64,000 nucleotides of DNA, taken from assembly GCA_017470605.1 (NCBI GenBank), contig JAFUYH010000004.1:92855-156854 (forward strand), in the 5' to 3' direction. Shown here in pieces: positions 41,058 through 49,498 of the stretch (position 1 is the first letter of the stretch; each line of letters starts with the position of its first letter). Below the pieces are notes generated by a model. The model saw only the letters and a program-made list of their open reading frames with translations, was not told the DNA's origin and ran no database searches. The position numbers were made by a program, and so were the translations under genes. This stretch comes from Treponema sp. GTDB taxonomy: Bacteria; Spirochaetota; Spirochaetia; Treponematales; Treponemataceae.

Positions 41058-42083
41058 ATGTCTAAAACACAGAAGTCTCTTAAGAAAATTGAAAAGCAAT
41101 TCGCCTCAAACGTAACTCATGGCTTCGGACACTTTTTCCGCATGATTGGAAATCTCTTTGTTAGACTTTTCAAAGTGTTTGACAGCAAACTTACGGTAAT
41201 GGTTGTTCCTCATTCTTCTGGAAAAGTAATCAACTTTCAGACAAATGTATTTGCACTTGTTCTGGGCTTTTTACTTGCCATAGGAGTAATTGCGTCTTTC
41301 TTCTTTTACAACAGCCATTCACTTTCTGCAAATAGAGAAATTTCTGCTCTGGAAGAACAGAACCGTTCTACACTTGCCAGTCTTGATGAACTGCGTGATG
41401 AAAACGCAAATCTTTTTCAGGCTGCAAAACGTTTTCAGTCTTCTCTTTCACAGAGTCTTTCACTTCTTGGAATTGATCAGGTAAAGAATTCTTCTAATAC
41501 TGCATCTTCTAACAGCGACCTTGCGGCACTTTTTACTTCTACTGAACTTTCACAGGGCACTTCAAAAGAAGTTGCAGACATAAAAGAACTCACCACATAT
41601 CTTGAAGACGCTGTAAAACCTATTGAACAGATTGGAAAAATGCTCAAAACACAGCAGAATCTTTTTACAGAAATTCCAAGCATCTGTCCTGTAAAAAATC
41701 CGAACTACCATATTTCAATGGCATTTGGTCCTAATGTTCACCCGCTTAACGGAAACTGGTATATTCATAAAGGAATGGACTTTTCTACATGGCGTTCCGG
41801 CGACCCTGTAATGGCAACCGCTTCTGGTCAGGTTGTAACTGTTTCTTTTGACAACAGTTTTGGAAACTATGTAATCATCAAGCATAATCATGGTATGTAT
41901 ACACGCTATGCCCACCTTAACTCTTTCAGAGTAAAGAAAGGTCAGTCTGTTGAACAGGGCGAAGTTATCGGAACAATCGGAAACACTGGAGTTTCAACAG
42001 GTCCTCACCTCCATTATGAAGTTCACATCGGTTCTGATGTAGTTGACCCGGCAAAATACATCAATATCAATTTATCAAAATAG
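41058..42083 (+). CDS. M23 (LytM-type) peptidoglycan endopeptidase, membrane anchored
   Basis: 341 residues: cytosolic N-terminus, one membrane helix (NVFALVLGFLLAIGVIASFFFY, about 70-92), a coiled-coil stretch (EISALEEQNRSTLASLDELRDENANLFQ), and a C-terminal M23 domain (about 220-335). Zinc ligands: HKGMDFS (His, Asp), YAHL and GPHLHYEVH. The peptidase faces the periplasm and trims peptidoglycan cross-links, probably shaping the helical cell. Followed directly by bactofilin (6 bp) and YaaR (1-base overlap), a pairing also seen with bactofilin-M23 modules in helical bacteria. Confidence 0.95.
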   Translation: MSKTQKSLKKIEKQFASNVTHGFGHFFRMIGNLFVRLFKVFDSKLTVMVVPHSSGKVINFQTNVFALVLGFLLAIGVIASFFFYNSHSLSANREISALEEQNRSTLASLDELRDENANLFQAAKRFQSSLSQSLSLLGIDQVKNSSNTASSNSDLAALFTSTELSQGTSKEVADIKELTTYLEDAVKPIEQIGKMLKTQQNLFTEIPSICPVKNPNYHISMAFGPNVHPLNGNWYIHKGMDFSTWRSGDPVMATASGQVVTVSFDNSFGNYVIIKHNHGMYTRYAHLNSFRVKKGQSVEQGEVIGTIGNTGVSTGPHLHYEVHIGSDVVDPAKYININLSK

Positions 42084-42089
42084 GTTTTT

Positions 42090-42500
42090 ATGGCTTTACG
42101 AATAGATGACATCTCAATCAACACCGTTATTGGAAGGGGCTCTGCTATTTCCGGTAATATAAAAGTTAATGGTTTTGTACGTGTTGACGGAGACATCGAC
42201 GGAAATCTTGAAACAGACGGAAACGTTATTATTGGCGAAAATGCAAGAATCCGCGGGAATGTAAAGGCCAAGTCAATTATTATTGGCGGAATAATTCTTG
42301 GAAATGTAATGGCTCCAGAAAATGCAAAACTTCTTTCACAGTCAATTGTTGTTGGAGATGTTATTTCACACAAAGTTACCGTAGAAGATATGGCTCTTGT
42401 TCACGGACACTGCATATCAATAAAGGAAGAAGACGTTTTTTCTGCAAAAACAGATGAATATCTTCAGTCTAAGGCAATAAAAGAAAAGGTTTCTATTTAA
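42090..42500 (+). CDS. Bactofilin (DUF583 polymer-forming cytoskeletal protein)
   Basis: 136 residues. The beta-helix core (about 10-110) has the repeating GNIKVNGFVRVDGDIDGNL and GENARIRGNVKAKSIIIGG pattern of bactofilins, flanked by short disordered tails. Bactofilins polymerise without nucleotide at the membrane and position peptidoglycan enzymes; the gene directly upstream encodes such an M23 enzyme. The stop overlaps the start of the next gene (TAATG). Confidence 0.95.
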   Translation: MALRIDDISINTVIGRGSAISGNIKVNGFVRVDGDIDGNLETDGNVIIGENARIRGNVKAKSIIIGGIILGNVMAPENAKLLSQSIVVGDVISHKVTVEDMALVHGHCISIKEEDVFSAKTDEYLQSKAIKEKVSI

Positions 42501-43096
42501 TGGCAGAAATTGATTCTCTGGGCGCAAACTTTTATTTTGCTGGTGCGCAAACAGCCACAAGTGAAGCACTCAAAAAAAATCAGAAAAACGAAAAGACAGG
42601 CTCTGCCCGTAAAATTAAATTTTCAGAATTACTAAAATCAGAAGCAGACGAATCACAGGCAGAAGCTCTTGCCCAGGGGCTCCCGCCAGAAATTGCCGGA
42701 ATGGAAACTGATGAAGCGGCCATTTTCTTAAAAGATGCAGTAGATAATGCCGGCAACAACCTTTCAGAAAATCTTTCAAAAGAAAATGTTGAACAGTTTA
42801 AAACGGCAGTCCGTCAGTTCATAACTTTTATAATCAACAATAATTTTGAAATTTCCGCCTTTAGAAAAAAGAATCCTCGTACTGGAAAAGATTTAATTGT
42901 TGCTTCGCGGACAAATTTCTTTTCTAACTACACACTGCCACCACACAGAATTGATCCAAAATATCAGATTCAGGTGATAAATGAAAAACTGGATGAACTT
43001 ACTCGGGCAACTCTAGAAAATCAAATGGATAATTTAAAGATTTTAGCTAAAGCAAATGAAATAAAAGGGCTGATAATTGACTTGATGTGTTCTTGA
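42500..43096 (+). CDS. YaaR family protein (DUF327)
   Basis: 198 residues. The DUF327 domain spans about 30-198 with KIKFSELLKS, AIFLKDAVDNAGNNL, VEQFKTAVRQFITFIINN and the end NQMDNLKILAKANEIKGLIIDLM. Mostly helical, soluble, with a charged N-terminal tail. Role is not established; in Bacillus yaaR lies near PSP1/yaaT genes, and the same neighbourhood is seen here with the PSP1 gene next. Confidence 0.9.
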   Translation: MAEIDSLGANFYFAGAQTATSEALKKNQKNEKTGSARKIKFSELLKSEADESQAEALAQGLPPEIAGMETDEAAIFLKDAVDNAGNNLSENLSKENVEQFKTAVRQFITFIINNNFEISAFRKKNPRTGKDLIVASRTNFFSNYTLPPHRIDPKYQIQVINEKLDELTRATLENQMDNLKILAKANEIKGLIIDLMCS

Positions 43097-43111
43097 TTCG
43101 TGAGGTATACT
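43082..43111 (+). promoter_or_regulatory. Internal promoter for the PSP1 gene
   Basis: TTGATG (43082-43087), 18-bp spacer, TATACT (43106-43111), 9 nt before the ATG at 43121; it overlaps the end of the YaaR gene. Confidence 0.5.
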
Positions 43112-43120
43112 AAAAGTAAT

Positions 43121-44041
43121 ATGAGTGATATTTTTGAAACAGATATAGATGATGACAGCGAAGCTCTGGCTTCTCTGGAAGATAATGAAGGCTCTTCTTC
43201 TGACGGGGAAGACATTGTTATAAATGAACCTCTTTACCACCTTAAACTGGGGTATTCATGCGAAACTTTATATGCAAAAGTTTCTGACAAAATGAAACTT
43301 GTTTCCGGTGACTATGTTATCTGCCCTACCCGTTACGGAAAAGATATTGCCTTTGTTCTGGGGATTACAAAAAATCCTGTTGGAATAAAGAAAACAGATA
43401 TTGTAAGCATAGACAGAAAAGCAGATGATAATGATCTGAAAAAACTTGATGACTTGCGACAGAAAGAAAAGGACGCTTACCCTATCTTTAAAGAAAAGGT
43501 TGCCCTGCATAAACTTGACATGAAACTTGTACAGGTGCACTTTCTTTTTGAAGAACAAAAAGCTCTTTTCTTCTTTAGTTCTGATAACCGTGTAGATTTC
43601 CGTGAACTTGTAAAAGATTTAGTTTCTGTATTTAAAATGCGCATAGAACTTCGTCAGATTGGAGTACGCGATGAATCCCGCATTACAGGCGGACTTGGAG
43701 TTTGCGGACGGCCATTCTGCTGTCATGCCGTTTCAGATAAACTGCGTCCGGTTTCAATAAAAATGGCAAAAGACCAGAACCTTTCGCTTAATTCAATGAA
43801 AATTTCCGGGCAGTGCGGACGCTTACTCTGCTGTCTTTCTTATGAATACGACTGGTATAATGAAATGCGTAAAAAACTCCCGAATGAAGGAATCAGAATC
43901 CGCTATGATGGAACTGAATTCCGCATTACAGAAGTAAATCCTCTTACATCAATGGTAAAAATGCTTGGTGATGACGGAAGACTTCTGGAAGTAAATGCAA
44001 AACGCTTTTACAAAGATAATAATCACTGGAAAATAGACTAA
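43121..44041 (+). CDS. PSP1-domain protein (RicT/YaaT-like)
   Basis: 306 residues from the ATG at 43121; a GTG seven codons earlier lacks a ribosome site. After an acidic N-terminal tail the PSP1 domain shows the conserved cysteines GGLGVCGRPFCCH (about 195) and SGQCGRLLCCLSYEYDWY (about 235), which in the Bacillus RicAFT complex bind an FeS cluster and guide RNase Y maturation of RNA. The cysteines are all present. Last gene of the M23-bactofilin-YaaR cluster and also served by its own promoter. Function in spirochaetes is unproven. Confidence 0.9.
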   Translation: MSDIFETDIDDDSEALASLEDNEGSSSDGEDIVINEPLYHLKLGYSCETLYAKVSDKMKLVSGDYVICPTRYGKDIAFVLGITKNPVGIKKTDIVSIDRKADDNDLKKLDDLRQKEKDAYPIFKEKVALHKLDMKLVQVHFLFEEQKALFFFSSDNRVDFRELVKDLVSVFKMRIELRQIGVRDESRITGGLGVCGRPFCCHAVSDKLRPVSIKMAKDQNLSLNSMKISGQCGRLLCCLSYEYDWYNEMRKKLPNEGIRIRYDGTEFRITEVNPLTSMVKMLGDDGRLLEVNAKRFYKDNNHWKID

Positions 44042-44044
44042 ATA

Positions 44045-44869
44045 CTAACGGCCTTTTCTTCTGCTCTCTCCTGGTGACTCTTTAAAATACTTTACATAAG
44101 AGCGATAAAACGAAGAATAATCCGTAAAACCGGAATCATAACACGCCTGCTGGGTAGTCACGCCTTTTTTTAGCAGTTCCCTTGCAGCGGTTAGACGTTT
44201 GCGCAAAATATATTCCCAGGGTGAAGAACCAACGTCTTTATTAAAGTTTCGTGTAAACTGAGATGCACTTAAATTAAAATGCTCAGCAAGACTGGTAACT
44301 GTAATCTCTTCAAAAAGATGTTCATTTATATAACGAATAACCTTCTGTGAAAAAAGAGGCTGATTTTCTATCACCTGATTTTTTCGCCTTAAAAAGGCCT
44401 CATAAATCATAAAGAGGAGCATTCCCAGTTGTGTATGAATGGTAAACCTTCTTTCTACTTCCGTGTTTGCCTCTATCATACTTGTAAAAATCTTCTTTAC
44501 AAGCTGCATATCAAGTTCCATTTCAGAATAAAAATTATCTTTACCAAGTTCTCTTTCTAAAAAAGGCTTCATCAGCTGATTTTGACTGTCTATCTGACTA
44601 AGAAAGCTTGTCGGGAAATTAATTGCAAAACGTTCATATTTTTTGTTATTCAAAATTCTTGCAGTATGAGCTTCTGAAGGCCGCATAATCATTACAGAGG
44701 CAGGCAAAAGAGGATAGCGGGAACCTTCAACTAAATAATCAACATTTCCCGAAATAAAAAAGAAGATTTCACAACGACTATGAATATGCATAGGATGATT
44801 TGTCGGCTCAGGATTTTCATCAAGTCCATGACGAATATAAATGTCTTCAAAGTCAAATTCCTTTAGCAT
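44045..44869 (-). CDS. AraC-family transcriptional regulator with cupin sensor
   Basis: 274 residues. N-terminal cupin-type ligand domain (about 20-150; HPMHIHSRCEIFFFISG, VEGSRYPLLPASVMIMRP) and a C-terminal double HTH (about 175-270; ITVTSLAEHFNLSASQFTRNF, GVTTQQACYDSGFTDYSSFYRSYVKYF). The gene is divergent from the isomerase-oxidoreductase-GH44 genes, with 119 bp between starts, so it most likely activates those genes in response to a sugar. TTGCA (44912-44916) and TGCAA (44934-44938) form a spaced palindrome in the gap. Confidence 0.93.
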   Translation of the reverse strand: MLKEFDFEDIYIRHGLDENPEPTNHPMHIHSRCEIFFFISGNVDYLVEGSRYPLLPASVMIMRPSEAHTARILNNKKYERFAINFPTSFLSQIDSQNQLMKPFLERELGKDNFYSEMELDMQLVKKIFTSMIEANTEVERRFTIHTQLGMLLFMIYEAFLRRKNQVIENQPLFSQKVIRYINEHLFEEITVTSLAEHFNLSASQFTRNFNKDVGSSPWEYILRKRLTAARELLKKGVTTQQACYDSGFTDYSSFYRSYVKYFKESPGESRRKGR

Positions 44870-44988
44870 ATTTATATTTTATACATAAAATGCGCGTAAT
44901 TACAATATAAATTGCAATATTTGACAATGTTAATGCAAATAAAAGCGTGTTAGTATAAAAGCATAAAGCTTACTGGAGGAAAGAAGCC

Positions 44989-45840
44989 ATGTCTAAATTA
45001 AAATTTAAGCTTGCTGCATTTGCAGATGAAGCGGCCAGTTCTATCGACGAACAGATAAAGGCAATGAAAGAAAATGAAATTTCTATGCTGGAAATTCGCG
45101 GGGTTGATGGACAAAATATTGCAGATATTTCACCTCAAAAAGCAAAGGAAACTCGCAAAAAGCTGGAGGATGCAGGGCTGGCAGTTTGGTCTCTGGGCTC
45201 TCCTTTTGGAAAAATTGGCATAAATGATGATTTTTCTGCTCACCTGGACAAATTTAAGAAAAATCTTGAAACCGCTCAAATACTGGGCGCAAAGCACATC
45301 AGACTTTTTAGTTTTTATGGTGCAAACGGAGAAGCAGAAAAATATAAGGCAAAAGTCTTTAGTCAGCTACAGGCATTTGTAGATGCCTCTAAAGGAAGCG
45401 GGATTGTTCTATGCCATGAAAATGAAAAAGGAATTTATGGTGATATTGCAAGTCGTTGTTTAGAGATTCACCAGGCTGTACCAGAATTAAAAGCCATTTT
45501 TGATCCGGCAAACTTTATTCAAAGCGGGCAGGACACACTTGAGGCCTGGAAAATGCTTAGTCCATACATTGATTATCTGCATATAAAAGATGCCCTTTCT
45601 GACGGAAGCGTAGTACCAGCAGGAAAAGGCCAGGGTAATTTACCTTATATTCTAAGCAATTATAAAGGGGAAGTTTTAACAATTGAACCTCATTTAGCAG
45701 TTTTTGAAGGTTTTGACAAACTGGAAGAAAAACAAAAATCACAAATGAACAAATACACTTATCCATCTTCAAGAGCCGCATTTGATGCAGCAGTAAATGC
45801 CTTGAAGGAATTAAAGGAGGTAAATTATGAAGCAAATTAA
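44989..45840 (+). CDS. Sugar phosphate isomerase/epimerase (xylose isomerase-like TIM barrel)
   Basis: 283 residues, full length for the AP-endonuclease-2/IolE-type fold. Metal-site carboxylates appear in VLCHENEKGIYGD (about 146), AIFDPANFIQ (about 170), YLHIKDAL (about 197) and TIEPHL (about 230). Cytosolic. TGGAGG precedes the ATG. Its 3' end overlaps the next gene by 14 bp, so the two are co-translated. Specific sugar unknown; members isomerise or epimerise keto-sugars and inositol derivatives. Confidence 0.88.
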   Translation: MSKLKFKLAAFADEAASSIDEQIKAMKENEISMLEIRGVDGQNIADISPQKAKETRKKLEDAGLAVWSLGSPFGKIGINDDFSAHLDKFKKNLETAQILGAKHIRLFSFYGANGEAEKYKAKVFSQLQAFVDASKGSGIVLCHENEKGIYGDIASRCLEIHQAVPELKAIFDPANFIQSGQDTLEAWKMLSPYIDYLHIKDALSDGSVVPAGKGQGNLPYILSNYKGEVLTIEPHLAVFEGFDKLEEKQKSQMNKYTYPSSRAAFDAAVNALKELKEVNYEAN

Positions 45841-46936
45841 ACTTGGAATTATTGGTATGGGAAACATGGGCGGCGGACATTTTAGAAATGTTCAGGCAGG
45901 AAAATGCCCTTCTGTAAAGGTAACAGCAGTTTGTGATATAAATCCAGACCAGTTAAAAAACCTGGGAGACATTGCAACCTTTACAGATGCAGATAAAATG
46001 CTGGAAAGCGGTCTTATAGATGCAGCTTTAATTGCTGTTCCACATTACCTTCACCCAGAAATGGCTATAAAATGCTTTAAGCACAAAATCCATGTGCTTA
46101 CAGAAAAGCCTGCCGGTGTTTATGCAAGTCAGGTTCGCAAAATGAATCAGGCAGCCGAAGAAGCAGGTGTAAAGTTTGGAATAATGTTTAACCAGAGAAC
46201 AAATCCTCTTTATGCAAAAGCACGCGAAATTGTTCAAAGCGGCCAGCTGGGTAAAAGAAAACGCCTTGTCTGGATTATAACAAACTGGTATAGAACTCAA
46301 GCTTACTATGATTCTGGTTCCTGGAGAGCCACTTGGGCAGGAGAAGGTGGCGGAGTTTTACTGAACCAGGCGCCACATAATCTGGACCTGTGGCAGTGGA
46401 TTTTTGGAATGCCAAAACGCGTAAGGGCCTTTTGTGCTTTTGGAAAATATCACAATATAGATGTAGAAGATGATGTAACCATTTACGGTGAGTATGAAGA
46501 TGGCGCAAGTGCAACCTTTATTACAACTACAGGAGAAGCGCCTGGAACAAACAGACTTGAAATATCTGGCGACAGGGGTAAAATTGTAATTGAAGACGGA
46601 AAACTGAAATGGTGGAAGCTGAAAGACGCTGAACGAGACTTTTGTTTTACAGCAAAGGAAGGTTTTATAACTCCGGAAAATGAGTATCAAGAACTTTCAG
46701 AAGAAGCACCAGAAGGTCATCCGCAAGTTTTAGAAGCCTTTGCACAAGCTATTTTGACAGGTTCAGAAATGATTGCCCAAGGTCAGGAAGGCTTAAACTC
46801 ACTTTCTATATCTAATGCGGCATATATTTCTTCCTGGACTGATGATTGGGCGGACATTCCAACAAACGAAGCCCTTTTTGAAGAAAAACTTGCAGAACTT
46901 TGCAGGAAGGAAAAAGAAAACCCTAGAAAAAAATAG
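45827..46936 (+). CDS. Gfo/Idh/MocA-family oxidoreductase
   Basis: 369 residues. N-terminal Rossmann domain with LGIIGMGNMGGGHFRN (about 5-20), CDIN, and the catalytic EKPAGVYASQV (Lys about 95); C-terminal substrate domain with GVLLNQAPHNLDLWQWI, where the conserved H is present. NAD(P)-dependent oxidation or reduction of a sugar or cyclitol. AAGGAGG lies inside the upstream gene. With the isomerase it forms a two-step sugar conversion, and GH44 follows on the same strand after 76 bp containing a hairpin. Confidence 0.92.
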   Translation: MKQIKLGIIGMGNMGGGHFRNVQAGKCPSVKVTAVCDINPDQLKNLGDIATFTDADKMLESGLIDAALIAVPHYLHPEMAIKCFKHKIHVLTEKPAGVYASQVRKMNQAAEEAGVKFGIMFNQRTNPLYAKAREIVQSGQLGKRKRLVWIITNWYRTQAYYDSGSWRATWAGEGGGVLLNQAPHNLDLWQWIFGMPKRVRAFCAFGKYHNIDVEDDVTIYGEYEDGASATFITTTGEAPGTNRLEISGDRGKIVIEDGKLKWWKLKDAERDFCFTAKEGFITPENEYQELSEEAPEGHPQVLEAFAQAILTGSEMIAQGQEGLNSLSISNAAYISSWTDDWADIPTNEALFEEKLAELCRKEKENPRKK

Positions 46937-46983
46937 TTTCCGCTCACCGAGAGCCACTTGAAGTTCTTCGTGAGCGGTGGAAA
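46937..46983 (+). repeat. Hairpin before the GH44 gene
   Basis: CCGCTCAC (46940-46947) and GTGAGCGG (46970-46977), extended by TTT/AAA outside. No T-run follows, so it may be a processing or stability element between the oxidoreductase and GH44 messages. Confidence 0.5.
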
Positions 46984-47012
46984 GTTCATTGGTAAAATTA
47001 TTGGAGGAATAG

Positions 47013-48632
47013 ATGCAAAGAAAGAAATTTCAAGGAAAGTTTATTATGGCAGGATTAATATCAATTCTAGCACTAAGTACAGCATGTAATGCACAAACAC
47101 ATGGAAAAGCACAAGTAAATATCAAACTAGACTTTGAAGCTCCTCAAAAATCTATTTCTCCCTATATTTTTGGAATAAATGACAGGGCAGATTTATCTAA
47201 AGTTAGCCCAAAGGCTGTTCGTTTGGGTGGAAACCGAATGACAGCCTACAACTGGGAAAACAACAAGTCTAACGCTGGAAGTGACTGGAAAAATCAAACT
47301 GATAATTACATGCTGGGAAATGTTCGCTCTTCATTAAAAAGAAAACCTGCCGCTGCAGCCTTAAATGTTGCAGAAGATGCAAAAGAGCATAATATTCCAT
47401 ATACACTTTTAACACTTCCAATGGCTGGCTATGTTGCTAATAAAGATGGCGTTAAAACTGCAAAAAATGATTTAGATGGAAGCGATTGGTGCAAAGTTGT
47501 AAACCGTAAAAATGACGAATTTTTATTATCACCAGATAAAAATGACAGCTTTGTATATATCGATGAATACCTGAACTATCTTAATTCAAAAATCGGAAAA
47601 TCTGATTCAGAATACGGTTTTAAAGCCTATGCATTAGATAATGAACCAGCCCTTTGGGAACATACCCATTCGCTTATTCAAAGGGAAAAGATAACTGCGC
47701 AATCGCTAATAGAAAAATCTATTGACCTGGCAAAAACTGTAAAAGATTTTGATTCCGCAGCTGATGTTTTTGGCCCATCACTATTTGGCTATTCTGCCTA
47801 TAATTCATTGGGAGGTGACTGGAACTTAATTCTCACAAAAAGCGGCTATAAGTATGACTGGTTTATAGACTATTACCTTGAACAGATGGCTCTTGCGGAA
47901 AAAGAAAATGGAAAACGCTTACTTGATGTTCTGGACTTACACTATTACACCGAAGCAAAGGGTGAATGCGGAAAAAGAACCTGTGACCACTTTGATAATG
48001 ACGGCTGTATTCAAGCCCGTATTAATGCTGTACGTTCACTTTACGATCCTAATTATAAAGAAAAAAGCTGGATTACAGATACAGGCGCAAAACACTTTCC
48101 TTTACTGCCTAAACTTAAGGCCTCAATAGACAAATATTACCCTGGAACCAAGCTTGCATTTACAGAATACAATTTTGGAGGCGGCACAGACATTTCTGGA
48201 GCAATTGCTCAGGCAGATTTTTTAGGTCTGCTTGCGGAATATCAAGTGTATTTTGCTTCAATCTGGGCATTTGATAAAGCCGAATATCAGTTTGCAGCAA
48301 TTAATATGTTTACAGATTATGACGGAGCTGGCGGAACTTTTGGAGACTCTCTTATAGAATCTACTTCTAGTGATGATTATACAGTTTCTTCTTTTGCAGC
48401 AAGTAATTCTTCTGACGGAAAGCTTCATATTATCCTGACTAACAAGAATATTCATAACACAACTTCGGTTACAATTGATTTAGGCTCAAACAAATGGACT
48501 AGCGCCCACAAATATTTTCTGGACAAAAATAGCAGTAAGATAAAAAAGGACGATAATCCCATCAAAATTAAAGGAAACAAGTTATTCATAATTTTAGAGT
48601 CACTTACGGTTAACCACTTTGTGTTAGAATAA
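47013..48632 (+). CDS. GH44 endoglucanase/xyloglucanase-like protein, lipoprotein
   Basis: 539 residues. Signal sequence GLISILALSTACNAQ with lipobox Cys about 24. The GH44 barrel starts with YIFGINDRADL and KAVRLGGNRMTAYNWENN; the proton donor is in KAYALDNEPALWEHTH (about 210), VLDLHYYTEAKG follows, and the nucleophile is in LAFTEYNFGGGTD (about 385). The C-terminal beta domain (about 450-539) is typical of the family. GH44 enzymes cleave beta-1,4-glucans and xyloglucan. TTGGAGGAAT precedes the ATG. Downstream of the isomerase and oxidoreductase and probably under the AraC regulator. Confidence 0.92.
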   Translation: MQRKKFQGKFIMAGLISILALSTACNAQTHGKAQVNIKLDFEAPQKSISPYIFGINDRADLSKVSPKAVRLGGNRMTAYNWENNKSNAGSDWKNQTDNYMLGNVRSSLKRKPAAAALNVAEDAKEHNIPYTLLTLPMAGYVANKDGVKTAKNDLDGSDWCKVVNRKNDEFLLSPDKNDSFVYIDEYLNYLNSKIGKSDSEYGFKAYALDNEPALWEHTHSLIQREKITAQSLIEKSIDLAKTVKDFDSAADVFGPSLFGYSAYNSLGGDWNLILTKSGYKYDWFIDYYLEQMALAEKENGKRLLDVLDLHYYTEAKGECGKRTCDHFDNDGCIQARINAVRSLYDPNYKEKSWITDTGAKHFPLLPKLKASIDKYYPGTKLAFTEYNFGGGTDISGAIAQADFLGLLAEYQVYFASIWAFDKAEYQFAAINMFTDYDGAGGTFGDSLIESTSSDDYTVSSFAASNSSDGKLHIILTNKNIHNTTSVTIDLGSNKWTSAHKYFLDKNSSKIKKDDNPIKIKGNKLFIILESLTVNHFVLE

Positions 48633-48647
48633 GCATTGGAATTTTTC

Positions 48648-48675
48648 TTGATATTCTCATATTCTGAGTTATAAT
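48648..48675 (+). promoter_or_regulatory. Promoter of the methyltransferase gene, 8 nt before ATG
   Basis: TTGATA (48648-48653), 16-bp spacer, TATAAT (48670-48675), AATCTAAT, ATG at 48684. No Shine-Dalgarno sequence. Confidence 0.7.
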
Positions 48676-48683
48676 AATCTAAT

Positions 48684-49421
48684 ATGATATATATCAAACG
48701 ATGGACAGACTATTACGAAGATCTTTTTCAGCCGGAACAGAATCAAAAAGAATTTTTTGAGAGTCTTTTGGCACAACATACACAGCCTGCAAAGTTTTTG
48801 AGCGTTGAATGTGGGCCAGCCTGCATTTCCATGAAACTGGCTGAAAAGCATGAAGTTACGGTAACAGATCAGTATCAGGAGTTCATTAAAACTGTTAATA
48901 CGAAACTTGTAAACAGCGGAACAAAAATCAATGTTTTTAATCTGAATCCTGCAGACATAAGCCGTTTTTTGGCAAAAAATCACTTTAATGTAATCGCATG
49001 CCTGAACTATCGCCTTATTTTCTTAAAAGACAGGGAACTTGCCAAGAAATTTATTCTTGATGCAAAAATGCTTCTTGCAGACGGCGGTTGCCTTGTACTT
49101 GATTTAATCAACTTTGCAAAATATGATTTTTCAGAAACAAAAATTAATCTGCCTGAACGCAAGTGCGAAAGGGCAACTCTTTATTCATCTCTCATAAAAG
49201 ATTCCGAAACTGCAAACTATAAACTTTTCCAGCACGTAGTTACTGCAGAAGGTAAAATGATTGATGAAGTAAAGGATGAAACAGTAACCCCTATAAGTCT
49301 TGAAACCTTCAAAACAACAGCAAACCAAATGGGATTTTCTTCTATTGAGTTCTATAGTGACTACAACAAAAGCCCATACAGCCGCGATGCTGACAAGATA
49401 ATCTGCGTACTTAAAAAGTAA
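48684..49421 (+). CDS. Class I SAM-dependent methyltransferase-like protein
   Basis: 245 residues. The order of elements fits a Rossmann methyltransferase: FLSVECGPACISMKLAE (motif I, with C replacing the usual acidic-G-x-G pattern), VTVTDQYQEF (motif II acid), FNVIACLNYRL (motif IV region) and MLLADGGCLVLDLINF (motif V-VI). The degenerate glycine motif makes activity less certain. Soluble, cytosolic. Substrate unknown. The transcript appears leaderless, and proS follows on the same strand after 77 bp. Confidence 0.75.
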   Translation: MIYIKRWTDYYEDLFQPEQNQKEFFESLLAQHTQPAKFLSVECGPACISMKLAEKHEVTVTDQYQEFIKTVNTKLVNSGTKINVFNLNPADISRFLAKNHFNVIACLNYRLIFLKDRELAKKFILDAKMLLADGGCLVLDLINFAKYDFSETKINLPERKCERATLYSSLIKDSETANYKLFQHVVTAEGKMIDEVKDETVTPISLETFKTTANQMGFSSIEFYSDYNKSPYSRDADKIICVLKK

Positions 49422-49498
49422 CAGGCACTTCCGGGGGCAAGTGTCACCTGTAGGTCGGGTAATGACATCAATTCATTTTTTCATTAAAATAGTTGGTT

